Shown here one piece after another: positions 1 to 9,129 of a stretch of 64,000 nucleotides of DNA. The DNA comes from Heterodera schachtii (Eukaryota; Nematoda; Chromadorea; Rhabditida; Heteroderidae). The translations under genes were made by a program, and so were the position numbers. Below the pieces are notes generated by a model. That model ran no database searches. It was not told the DNA's origin and saw nothing but the letters and a program-made list of their open reading frames with translations. The stretch lies in the NCBI GenBank assembly GCA_023374025.1, contig SIJG01000177.1, positions 109,446-173,445 of the forward strand. Reading direction: 5' to 3'. Each line of letters opens with the position of its first letter. The stretch's first letter is position 1.

Positions 1-200
1 AGAAATAAAAACATTTTCATTTTCAAAGATTTGGACATTCCAAATCAGAACATTTCTTAGAAATAAGGACATATAGAAACCCTGGATTAGGTTGCAAGAA
101 TTATTGTTAAATTAGTCATTGTTAAAAAATAAACTATTAAAATAACAATCTGTTAACTTAAATAAATTGTTTAAATATTTTTGGGGTCATTTAATTCTAC

Positions 201-270
201 GCCGCAAGTATCGCTTTGACTTGGCGCCGCAAATGTCAGCGCCGCAAATGTCGGCCAATCATTATATTTA
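201..270. repeat. Short tandem array, core CCGCAAATGTC
   Basis: Two clear 15-bp units (GCCGCAAATGTC followed by AGC or GGC) sit next to one diverged unit beginning GCCGCAAGTATC. The 11-bp core CCGCAAATGTC is also the core of the 14-bp unit in the right arm of the foldback element at 8330-9121. This may be a stranded arm of a related element. No opposite arm was found nearby. Confidence 0.5.
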
Positions 271-1617
271 AACTTTTTTTATTATTTCAAATTTCGTTAA
301 ACATTAACATTTATCAACTAAAATACTTACAACTATTTATTTTTTTTTGCATTTAAAAATTGAATCTGACAAAAAAACGTACATCAGTTAAAAAGGTGCA
401 ATAATTTATTATAAAGAGATAAATGATATATTTATTTCTTTAACTGAGGGTTAAGGATTTTGTTCTGGTCAAAAGTGCCAGTTTTATATCAATGAAAATT
501 TTTTATCATCGAGAAAAATAAATGTTAAGTTGAAGTAAGCAGGTAAAATCATGTCCAAATAACAATTCCAAGTTATTTTATTATAGAATTAGATTGCATA
601 AAATTACATAAATTTAAATTCTTCTTTTTTAAAAATAATAGAATATGGTATTGCAAAAATTAAAAATTGTTTTTTATTAGAGAACATTGAGATATTTTCA
701 CTATTTACATAATTTAAAAAAAGATGCTCGTTTTTAATACTTACTGTTTTTGGTTTCCAATTTTAATGGCCTTTTTTATTTATTATATTTTTAAACATTA
801 TATTTTTTCCTTTCATATTCGAGTTATTTTTGCTGAATTTATTATATTATAGTTCTTTATTATTATTAACTAAATTATCATTTTTTAAAATAATATTTTT
901 TTATTTTGCCGATATAATGAAATTTTTTTTCTCGAATATGAATGAGAAATTATAACTAATTTTAATTTAATTATCTAAGATTATAATTATTTCTCATTCA
1001 TTCTGTAATTAATTATTTTATCTCTTTTATGTTTTTAATTCATTAACAATATGTTGTTTTAATTACTTTTAAATACTTAATTCCTTTTCTTTTAAAGTTT
1101 GTTAGTTCTGAAAGATAATTAAAATTTATATTAAATTTTTTTTAATTTCTTCTCATGTTATATATAATAAACCTTTGTTAAGCCTTTATAATTTAAAAAA
1201 TATATATTTTAAAATTCCATCTATCAAATAAAGTTGCAAGAGTTTATATTAATTTGTATTAATTAAAGAGCTTTATTAATTTTAATCTTTTGTATTTCTG
1301 ATTTTATAGCCTTTCTATATTACAAAATAAATTTTAATCATTTTTTTAAATTTTTACGTGTATTTGTTTATATTGATATTGTCTTTTTAATTCTAAAAAA
1401 CTTAAAATCTTGTTAATTGTCAACGTGATTAAAAAATAGCTTGTAATTGAAACATAAAAGATTTTTTGCCATAAAAAATTTATAGAATTTGTATTTCTAT
1501 ACTATAATCTATAATCAGTTGATATGTAAAAAAAATTTAATCATAAAGAAAATTCTTGCAATTAAATTTAATTCTTCAAAAGATAATTAAAGCATTTAAT
1601 ATTTACTGGCCTAGAAT

Positions 1618-1672
1618 TAAAGTCGGGGGCCGGGGACCATCGGGGGCACATGTCGGGGGTCGGGATCGGGTA
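1618..1672. repeat. G-rich patch related to CCGGGACC repeats
   Basis: The patch alternates GTCGGGGG, CCGGGGACC and GGGATCGGG in otherwise AT-rich DNA. It resembles the CCGGGACCGGGAC sequence at 11.4, 37.9 and 62.0 kb and may be a decayed fragment of the same transposon family. No ends or target duplication could be read. Confidence 0.35.
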
Positions 1673-1889
1673 GTAATCAAGAAAATTTTTAAACAAAAAA
1701 ACAATTTTTCTTTATAAATGGTCGTAAATCTTCCATTTTTTTCACTTTAATCATTGGATCAAATTCATTCATTGGCGCCAGTAAAAATGCGTCAATTTTG
1801 ACATTTTATTAAAGGCATCCCAGGCCCCAAAAATTTTCAGAAATTGAAAATCGAATTCCGATGCTCAAAAATTTTAATCTCAAAATTTT

Positions 1890-1985
1890 GACTATTTTAG
1901 CGGTACGCTTTTCAAAAACTTTTTGGAAACTTGGGGTGGGAGGTTGTGGTCCGGCGGTGCCAATAGGCGCCGCCGGGAATAAAAA
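1890..1985. repeat. Dispersed repeat with GC hairpin (copy 1)
   Basis: The core CGGCGGTGCC-AATA-GGCGCCGCCG forms a 10-bp stem with one G-T pair. A diverged copy lies at about 39170-39260, with CCGGTGCC-GATA-GGAGCCACCGG preceded by a similar GCTTTTCAAA ... TTGGGG(G)TGG context. The hairpin and its flank are therefore a dispersed family. The overlapping 67-codon reading frame is probably chance. Confidence 0.5.
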
Positions 1986-2228
1986 AATAAGGGTATGTGC
2001 AATTGGTCTGGTCGAACATCGGCCGAAGGGAATGAATTTATATTCGAAAAGTATTTTTACCTAATTTTCATATTTTCGCATTCATTATTTTTTCGGTGTT
2101 TTTAAATTTTCACTTACTTACATTTTGTATTCTTTCTAGATTTTATAATTAAAGTAATTTATTCTTTTTCATTTTTTCTTATCTTTTGAAGGAGTACGAT
2201 TTATTCATTTCTTATCTATAAAAAATTG

Positions 2229-3310
2229 TACACTGTGTAACATTAGAATAGACGCACCCCGTTTTTTGTGAGTTTGACCACTTCCAATGAACCAATCGAG
2301 CTGAAATTTTAACTGTACGTGGCAATTCTGAAAATATTAAGATTCTAAAAGTGACAAGACGAAGTGAAAACTGAAAAAAATTTTACGAATTTTTTTTCAA
2401 AATTGGGGTGTAACATTAGAATAGACGCACTTTTTCAGAAGGCTGTAACTTTTTGAGTTGAACATTAAAAAATCTGAAAAAATTCATTTAAGCTAGTCTT
2501 AGGGTATTCTTTAAAAAAGTCAATTGCACCAATGTGATCAGATCCCTCCTTCATGCTGATCTGGAAACCAAAAAATGGCTTAAAACCGGGGAAATTTTAG
2601 AAAAAAATTCCTAGGGGGCTGGCAAAAATTTTCCATGAAAAATCATTTAAGCCATTTTAAAGAGAACATAATTCTCTACAAAATGGCCTTTGGTTGGTGG
2701 CTCTCCGATGCGTCTCCGCTGAGGGGCATTTGGTTGAACACTAATGTCGCAAAAAGTAAGGAAAAATGGCGTAAAATTGGTCTTTTTTGGGTAGTCGATA
2801 TTTAACCAAACGCTTCTCAGCGGAGACGTGCCGTAGAGCCATTATTCAAAGGCCATTTTGTAGAGAATTTTGTGCTCTTTCTGTCCGTCATATCTGTTGT
2901 CTACGAACAAAATTTTCCAGCCCCCTAGGAATTTTTTTCTAAAATTTCCCCGGTTTTAAGCCATTTTTTGGTTTCCAGATCAGCATGAAGGAGGGATCTG
3001 ATCACATTGGTGCAATTGACTTTTTTAAAGAATACCCTAAGACTAGCTTAAATGAATTTTTTCAGATTTTTTAATGTTCAACTCAAAAAGTTACAGCCTT
3101 CTGAAAAAGTGCGTCTATTCTAATGTTACACCCCAATTTTGAAAAAAAATTCGTAAAATTTTTTTCAGTTTTCACTTCGTCTTGTCACTTTTAGAATCTT
3201 AATATTTTCAGAATTGCCACGTACAGTTAAAATTTCAGCTCGATTGGTTCATGGGAAGTGGTCAAACTCACAAAAAACGGGGTGCGTCTATTCTAATGTT
3301 ACACAGTGTA
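2229..3310. mobile_element. Palindromic non-autonomous Tc1/mariner-like element (IR/DR)
   Basis: The element is 1,082 bp, bounded by TA, with ends TACACTGTGTAACATT and its complement. The outer arms are 394 bp each (2229-2622 and 2917-3310) and I noticed only about one mismatch between them. Each arm carries the motif GTGTAACATTAGAATAGACG twice, in direct orientation about 173 bp apart: 2235 and 2408 on the left, with mirror copies ending at 3131 and 3304. This matches the IR/DR layout of some Tc1/mariner transposons, where paired sites bind transposase. The central part (about 2665-2880) is also an inverted repeat but more diverged. There is no transposase reading frame, so any movement would need a partner element. 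Confidence 0.8.
2235..2257 (+). promoter_or_regulatory. Outer left direct repeat, putative transposase site
   Basis: This is one of four copies of a 23-bp motif beginning GTGTAACATTAGAATAGACG. The others are at 2408-2430 (same strand), 3109-3131 and 3282-3304 (opposite strand). The spacing of about 173 bp within each arm is close to that in known IR/DR transposons. The binding role is inferred from layout only. Confidence 0.5.
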
Positions 3311-3793
3311 TATTGATATTATTGTTTATATTTAGCTTTTGTGTTTTTGAATTTTTTATAGGTTTTTCAAGAAGAAAGAAGCAATAAGTTTTATAGCTTG
3401 TAAAAAATTAAGGAAAAATTAATAAAGTTTAAAATTATATATTCAATTAAAAAGAATTAAAAATATAAAATAAATAGTTCGTGCGTGGCTGACAAAAATG
3501 GCAAGTAAAAAATAATTTATTTGTTTTTTAAATTATTTATTTATTATCAATAATATAAACTATAATATCTTTCAAAAAAAATAAAACAAATTAAATCAGT
3601 GAATAAATTAATAAAGATTCTATGGAATATGAAATAATTAAAAATAGAACAGAAAAGGAAGCATTGCCCACATAACCAAATTTATTTTTGTTTAAAAATA
3701 AATATGTTGAAGCATTTACAAAATTTAATAAATTAAAAATATGAGAATAAATACCGAAATTAAAAATTATGTATTTGTATTTCATTAATTGAA
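3311..3793. other. AT-rich spacer, no gene seen
   Basis: This is AT-rich sequence between the palindromic element and the hAT element. The only reading frame (minus strand, about 3591-3785) is 64 codons and Ile/Phe/Leu/Asn-rich, as expected by chance in AT-rich DNA. Confidence 0.6.
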
Positions 3794-3801
3794 GTCATTA
3801 T
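3794..3801. repeat. 8-bp target-site duplication (left), GTCATTAT
   Basis: This is identical to 5995-6002 on the other side of the hAT element. The element ends TAGGG and CCCTA abut the two copies exactly. Confidence 0.9.
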
Positions 3802-5994
3802 TAGGGCGAGGATTTTTAGTGGCCAAAAACCCCAAAATAATTAACTAAATAGTGACAAAAAAATGCCAAAATAGTGGCAAAAATAGTGTCGAAAAAATTC
3901 TAAATTTAGGGGTGTAATTTTTTAAATAGCTGTTTTTTAATTTGAAAATAATTTAAAATTGAGGTAAATAATTTTATTCACTGATTGCAATTACAAATAA
4001 GATACATTTCAAAATTTGTGGGGGTAAAAGACATACGATTATCGGCCAAAAGTGATTTGTAAACGGAAAAAGATCGTTCCACATCGCAAGATGTCAAAGG
4101 AGCAAATTTATAAAATGGGATAAGGTTTGGGGGACATCTGATTCAGTGTTTTTTTCCGGACAGAATCTGGCAAAATTGGGAGACTTTTTCAATTCCATGG
4201 TTCTTGGCCACAATGTCCGCGAATTTTTTGCGAATTTCGTTTGCCTTTTCGCCATAAACATTGTCCATTTGATTGTGAACGCCTGCGAAAACATCCATGG
4301 CATCAAAAATGGTCATTCCTTGTGTTTCCAATTTTGTAATTGCAGTAGCCAATTGCCCAAAATTTGAATGGATGTAAGCAAGGTCCTGCCAAACTGAATT
4401 GTTGAAAGTCAATTGACATTCCTTGATACATACTGCATCATCCGAATTGAAAGAATTCACTACCTAAACAATCAAACCATTACTACAAAAAACTAAAATA
4501 AATAAGCCACCGCTTTTAATGCCTCAAAATGCTCCCAATAAAAGGACACGGTCGTTATCCAGGTCGTCCAACGGGTCAAAACTGGCCGAGGGGGGATGGA
4601 CAATCCAGGGCACATCTCACGATAGACAGAAAGGCGCTGCGGCGCTTTCAGAAATACTTGCTTGGTTTTGCTTATCAATTTGTCCACTTGCGCGAATCGT
4701 CACGAACTTTTTTGGCCACACGATGCAATGCATGACACAAACAAGTCACATGCAACAAATTGGTATAAAAAACCTGAAAAAGAGAAAAATAATTATTTTA
4801 ATTTTTCTAAACTTTTAATTGCTTTCCGGCCTTTTTCATGTACGCGGCCCCGTCCGTGACCAAAAACAGCACTCGCTCTTTCTTAATATCACCAGAAAAA
4901 CTGTCTAAAATTAAAAAATTATCTAGGAATAAAAGCTAAACGACTACCAAGGCCTTCATTGACAAAACGCGCCATTGTTCCACTGTCCACCTTTTCAAGC
5001 GCTTTCACAGAAATTAAATGCGGGGTATGCCATTTTTTGCCATCCAATTTTCCTATCAACAAATTGGCCATCATTCGTCCCATTTTATCAGTAGTCTCGT
5101 CCACTGAAATCCAAACAAATGCTTCACCAATTTCGTCCTTAATTTTTGTCATTGTCTAAAAATCAAAATTGAAAAAAAAATTTTGAACAATTTTTAAAAC
5201 CTCAGAAAAAGGTTGGACCAAATAATTTTTTCGAAGAGTTGATTGGTCCGGCACGGCGCGTTGACAATACTTTTCCAAAAACGAACTCAAAACTGCGTTG
5301 TCCAGCTTACGAAATGGTATGTTAGCAGACACAAGTGCTTTGCAAAGGTCGGCAGAAAATTGGTCCTGTTTGTTTTCATTCGTTGTCAAAAAAGGCTGAT
5401 GCTGCTTGCTTTTCTTTTTTGAAAATCGGTCCAAATTAGCGCGATGTTTTGCCGTTTCATTGTGTTGTTTTAAATGGCAATATTGAGAGCATGGAATCTG
5501 TGGAAAATGATCATGTTGCTGATGTTGTTTGTTGCAAGTCGTTGTTGTCTTTACCTGCTGTTCACAAACTTGACAGAAGATTATTTTTCCATTAATGGAA
5601 TAAATTTCTTCGCCTTCAACTTTTTTGATCCAGTCACGAATAAATGCAGATTTAGATTGAATTTTGGGCATTTTGGTTCGATATTTCCTTTAAAAATATG
5701 GGTTTTATTTGGTATATTTGAAGAAAATTAGTGAATTTTCCTTTGCAAATTTGAAAAATCGCGAAATAGTGGCAAAAATAATGACAAAATGCCAAAATAG
5801 TGGCAAAAAATTATTTTAGTGGCCAACTTCCAAAATAGTTTTTTTTAGTGGCGAAGCTCCAAAATAGTGATTCCTAGTGATGAATAGTGGCGTTAAAACG
5901 AAGAATTTCCGAACTAAAAATGTGTTTTTCGTGCATTTCTCGTCGTAACTAAGCCGCAGAAAAAATAGTTAAAAAACTAAGAATCCTCGCCCTA
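3802..5994 (-). mobile_element. hAT transposon, full length, with 8-bp target duplication
   Basis: The ends TAGGGCGAGGATTTTTAG (left) and CTAAGAATCCTCGCCCTA (right) form terminal inverted repeats. The flanks GTCATTAT at 3794-3801 and 5995-6002 are an exact 8-bp duplication, the hallmark of hAT insertion. The 2,193-bp element has many subterminal CAAAATAGTG(G) repeats on both sides (about 3830-3895 and 5755-5890), as hAT transposases often bind. It carries one transposase gene on the minus strand, now broken. The exact duplication and recognisable exons suggest a fairly young insertion. Confidence 0.92.
3978..5671 (-). pseudogene. hAT-family transposase, five exons, broken
   Basis: This encoded a cut-and-paste transposase of about 506 residues. 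The exons I infer are 5671-5201, 5155-4948, 4904-4813, 4773-4511 and 4463-3978. The introns (5156-5200, 4905-4947, 4774-4812, 4464-4510) are 45, 43, 39 and 47 bp, all GT-AG, and phases agree if one base is missing in exon 4. In order, the sequence shows an N-terminal zinc finger (CQVC, then HNETAKH), a catalytic-core motif WISVDETTD, a second core motif VTDGAAYM, an RW motif (TRWTTW), and a C-terminal dimerisation motif APLTSCDVERSFSVYK. Two lesions stand out: a frameshift near 4688-4696, apparently a one-base deletion, and an in-frame TGA at 4143-4145 that cuts off the dimerisation domain. The start at 5671 precedes the zinc finger directly. hAT membership is firm; the exact subfamily is not. 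Confidence 0.88.
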
Positions 5995-6002
5995 GTCATT
6001 AT
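5995..6002. repeat. 8-bp target-site duplication (right), GTCATTAT
   Basis: This is the right copy of the duplication that flanks the hAT element. It is identical to 3794-3801. Confidence 0.9.
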
Positions 6003-6180
6003 ACATAGTTAAAGATTATTTTATAAATGTTTATTTAAATTCTTTTAAATACTGTTCAAAGAAAAAAAACAATAAATTAAATTTAATTCAAAAAGAAAAA
6101 AGTCAATCACAATATTAATAAAAGAAACAATAATTTAAATGAAGGAATCTCATAATCGAAACCATGACTTCTTCGTGACT

Positions 6181-6305
6181 GGACAATCGGACAGTGGACA
6201 ATTGGACAGTGGACAATTGGACAGTGGACAATCGGACAGTGGACAATCCGACAGTGAGGACAATCCGACAGAGGTGGACAATCTGACAGTGGACAATCCG
6301 ACAAT
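6181..6305. repeat. 15-bp tandem array, left arm
   Basis: About eight units of GGACAATCGGACAGT occur, with C/T/C variation at the central position and small insertions (GA, GGT) between units 5-6 and 6-7. The mirror array is at 6771-6835. Confidence 0.85.
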
Positions 6306-6770
6306 AAATTACACTAAAAGATAAGAAAATGCCGTCCCGAAGGGGACCGAATGTGCCGATATCAAGAAAAAAAGGAAAATAGGCAAATAAATTGATGAGT
6401 TTTGGAGTAGCCCTAAAAATCAAACGATATGAATATGCGATTAGTATCGAAGGGTGTGAAAGGTCATTCAATAGCCAGTTTTAAACAATTTTGTCAAAGA
6501 AATGAAATAAATAGGCATTGTAATTTGATTGATAAAAATTTCACCTATAATCCAAAGGACGGCATTCGTGTTCGAGGAATGTAAGAAAAACCGATTATGT
6601 TCAACAATATGTAACAATCGCTTACAAAATGCCAAACTCAAACTAATTTGCAACGCAAAATGTTCGAAACTGTTTAGGCACTTATTTTATTTGCCTATTT
6701 TCCTTTTTTCTTGATATCGGCACATTCGGTCTCCTTCGGGACGGCATTTTCTTATCTTTTAGTGTAATTT

Positions 6771-6835
6771 ACTGTCGGATTGTTCACTATCCGATTGTCC
6801 ACCTCTGTCGAATTGTCCTCACTGTCCGATTGTCC
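6771..6835. repeat. 15-bp tandem array, right arm
   Basis: About four units are the reverse complement of the left array at 6181-6305, with the same 2-3 bp insertions between units. This shows the two arrays share ancestry and did not arise independently. Confidence 0.8.
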
Positions 6836-7877
6836 GGGAGCCCTTTTTATTCCATGAGAATAGAAATAAAGAATAAAAAGTTGACTCTAATTTAAAATAT
6901 TAACCATAAATTAAATTTATAGCAAAATATTATGTCTATGAGGATCGGTAACCAAAGAATTTAAAATCAGGAATTAATATGCATCATAAAATAAAAATAA
7001 TAAATCAAAAAAGAATTTAAAATAATTTGCTATAAATATTTTAACTAAGAACAATTTTGAAAAATTTAAAATTTACTAAAATAAAAGCAAAATTAATGAA
7101 AAGTCCCAGTATATTTTAAAGACTTTCTTTTTAATAAACTATAAAAAATAAATTTACCAATAAATAATAAGAAAATATAAAACCATGGAATTTTTTTGGT
7201 TCCTTTCTAAAGAATAAATAAAAATATTTTACTATTTTTTGCAAAATACTAAGAAAATTTATTTAAGCGGATACAAAAATATAAAAAATAAAATAAAATA
7301 TACATAATTTGAGCGATGAATTCTTACTTTTATAAAAAATAAAATTATCTATAAATAGATTAAATGATAAAAGTTAATTAAAACTAAATTAAATTTTAGA
7401 ACAAAATTGGAATAAATGAGAAAAAAATGAATAGAATAAAAATTTTCATAATATAATTATTCATGTGCATAATAAAACAGAATCATTATTTATTATTAAA
7501 CTTAAACAATAAATAAGAATGAGATATCACAAAAGAAACGCAAAAAAGGCCCATTTTGCTTGAGGTAAAAGCGCAAAAAGATGAATTTTAAAGCTTTTAA
7601 AAAATTAAGAAAAATAATTTGATTGAAATAAATAAACTTTCAAAATTATATTTTCAATTAAAAAATCAAACAAAAATTAAACTGAATAAAATTAAAATTT
7701 ATTTTATTTAAATGAATATACTTTTAAGTTAACAAATTGAAACAAAATAATTAAATTAATGATTTTTATATTTAAGGTAAAAATTCAGAATTGGCGAATA
7801 AATTTTCAGCAGTTAAGCCAATATTTACAAATTACATTATTAATCAAATAAAATTAATTTACGTCATAATACTCTGA
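6836..7877. other. AT-rich stretch, nothing recognised
   Basis: This is AT-rich DNA without reading frames, repeats or structured RNA that I can support. A possible small gene begins at its right edge. Confidence 0.6.
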
Positions 7878-8216
7878 ATGATATTTCGAAATGTGTTTGG
7901 CAAAAAGGTAAAAATGAATTGAGCAACATTGATGCTATTTTTATGATGTTTTTGTTAAATTAGGTTGAATTGAATTATGAAATTAAGAAGGGAAAAATTG
8001 GTTTAGTAAATTTAAACAAATTTATTCGTATGAAAAAAGGTGCAAAAAAGGGAAAGAAAATTTTAAATTTAATAAACAAATTTGAAAACAATTTTCGGCA
8101 AGAATTTAAGCAAAAAATGGAAGAAATGTATGAAAATACGAATGAAAAGGCAAAATTGGAAAAACAAAAAGCAGCAAATGAATATAGGATATCACTTCAG
8201 GAAGTGGTATTTAAAT
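7878..8216 (+). CDS. Possible small two-exon gene, Lys-rich coiled protein
   Basis: I do not recognise this protein. ATG at 7878 opens a 10-codon first exon (7878-7907). A GTAAAA donor at 7908 and a TTAG acceptor ending at 7963 give a 56-bp phase-0 intron. Exon 2 (7964-8216) then continues for about 83 codons to TAA. The product, about 93 residues, is very rich in Lys, Glu and Asn, has no hydrophobic signal, and its second half (around FKQKMEEMYENTNEKAKLEK) has the charge pattern of a helix or short coiled coil. Only the splice structure and amino-acid make-up support it. It could be the last exons of a larger gene or a decayed fragment. It lies between two foldback elements. Confidence 0.35.
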
Positions 8217-8321
8217 AACATAGAGGGTTAAGCTAAGAAATAATTTTTTGACATTTGAAAGTTATTTTTATTTATTTTTTGTTTGAATTCAAATTGATTT
8301 AATTCTCTATGCCATAGAAAT

Positions 8322-8329
8322 GCCCATTT
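8322..8329. repeat. 8-bp target-site duplication (left), GCCCATTT
   Basis: This is identical to 9122-9129. The two copies lie at equal distance, seven bases, outside the two tandem arrays. Confidence 0.7.
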
Positions 8330-8336
8330 CGCAGTG

Positions 8337-8462
8337 GGACATTTGCGGACGGACATTTGCGGACGGACATTTGCGGACGGACATTTGCGGACGGACATTT
8401 GCGGACGGATATTTGCGGACGGACATTTGCGGACGGATATTTGCGGACGGACATTTGCGGAC
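8337..8462. repeat. 14-bp tandem array, left arm (nine units)
   Basis: The unit is GGACATTTGCGGAC, 126 bp in all, with two units reading GGATATTTGCGGAC. All three frames stay open because 14 bp cycles through the frames, so several overlapping reading frames here are artefacts. Confidence 0.9.
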
Positions 8463-9016
8463 AATTTCGTGCAAAAATAAAAAAAATTTCGTAAAATTTT
8501 TTTTTAATTTTTCTGAAAATAAGGATTGGAAACTTCAAAACAAATAAAACTTTGCTGCACTAAAACCCGATTCCCAACATTTTTAGGGATCAGATTTCCG
8601 ACTTTCTGAAAATTTTTGGGGTCTCGAATGTTTTCCCTGCTAATGAACAGTAGAGCAAGATTTATCTTGGTTCTTCACTACACCGAACAAATAAGGAAAA
8701 GAAAATTGAGGGGCGTGTAGCAAAGTCAAAGATTTGTCTGTATGGCTAGAGAAATTTAAAAAATGACGGTGAAAAATCCTACTGAAAATAAATTTTCATA
8801 GATTTTTGGATTTTCTGAAAACGACAGCACTCTCACCCGAATGAAAATTACCAGCATTGCACTTTGACTAATGAAATTAATTTTTTAGAAGTGTAAAAAT
8901 GAGATATTAGGCTTTAAAACCAAAAAACAAAGTTTTATTTGTTTTGAAGTCTCCAATCCTTATTTTCAGAAAAATTTAAAAAAATTTTACAAAATTTTTT
9001 ATTTTTGCACGAAATT

Positions 9017-9114
9017 GTCCGCAAATGTCCGTCCGCAAGTGTCCGTCCGCAAGTGTCCGTCCGCAAATGTCCGTCCGCAAATGTCCGTCCGCAAATGTCC
9101 GTCCGCAAATGTCC
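9017..9114. repeat. 14-bp tandem array, right arm (seven units)
   Basis: The unit GTCCGCAAATGTCC is the reverse complement of the left-arm unit, 98 bp in all. Units 2 and 3 read GCAAGTGT. The variants are private to each arm, so the arms have not been fully homogenised. Confidence 0.9.
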
Positions 9115-9129
9115 GTAAGGCGCCCATTT

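Larger units (their letters stand above)
1..2228. other. AT-rich gene-free stretch with small dispersed repeats
   Basis: No open reading frame here looks like a gene. The stretch is AT-rich apart from three small patches: about three GCCGCAAATGTC-type units near 200-270, a G-rich patch near 1618-1672, and a hairpin-bearing dispersed repeat near 1890-1985. These are listed separately. The remainder shows only homopolymer-like A and T runs. Confidence 0.7.
6181..6835. mobile_element. Foldback element with 15-bp tandem-repeat arms
   Basis: The left arm (6181-6391) and right arm (6686-6835) are inverted copies. Each arm has an outer tandem array and an inner unique part containing AAATGCCGTCCCGAAGG. 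The left array has about eight units of a 15-bp repeat (GGACAATCGGACAGT type); the right has about four. This unequal number implies expansion or loss after formation. The loop (6392-6685) is ordinary AT-rich DNA. No transposase and no convincing target duplication were found: only CCATGA recurs on both sides, at unequal distances. The 15-bp period gives open frames such as GQLDSGQLDS, which I do not take as coding. Confidence 0.75.
8330..9121. mobile_element. Foldback element with 14-bp tandem-repeat arms, 8-bp duplication
   Basis: The element is 792 bp and flanked by GCCCATTT at 8322-8329 and 9122-9129, an exact 8-bp direct repeat. The left arm is nine exact-length 14-bp units (8337-8462) followed by unique sequence to about 8554. 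The right arm mirrors it: unique sequence from about 8928, then seven units at 9017-9114. The outermost seven bases (CGCAGTG versus GCCTTAC after complementing) match poorly, but the arms align without gaps from there inward. The 373-bp loop has no recognisable gene. An 8-bp duplication fits hAT- or P-type transposases, and none is encoded here. Confidence 0.8.

Noticed and set aside
1861..2064. 67-codon plus-strand frame
   Set aside because: It runs through the hairpin-bearing dispersed repeat and AT-rich DNA, with no motif.
6139..6324. Open frame encoding GQLDSGQLDS-type repeats
   Set aside because: The 15-bp tandem repeat keeps both strands open. There is no start context, intron or conserved neighbour, and the mirror array reads differently.
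6159..6824. Target duplication CCATGA around the 6.2-kb foldback
   Set aside because: The two copies lie at different distances from the arms (about 16 and 19 bases) and are only 6 bp, so chance is likely.
8337..8462. Possible CRISPR-like or coding repeat array
   Set aside because: The 14-bp units follow one another without spacers, and the open frames come from the period, not from codon use. A mirror array makes it an arm of a foldback element.
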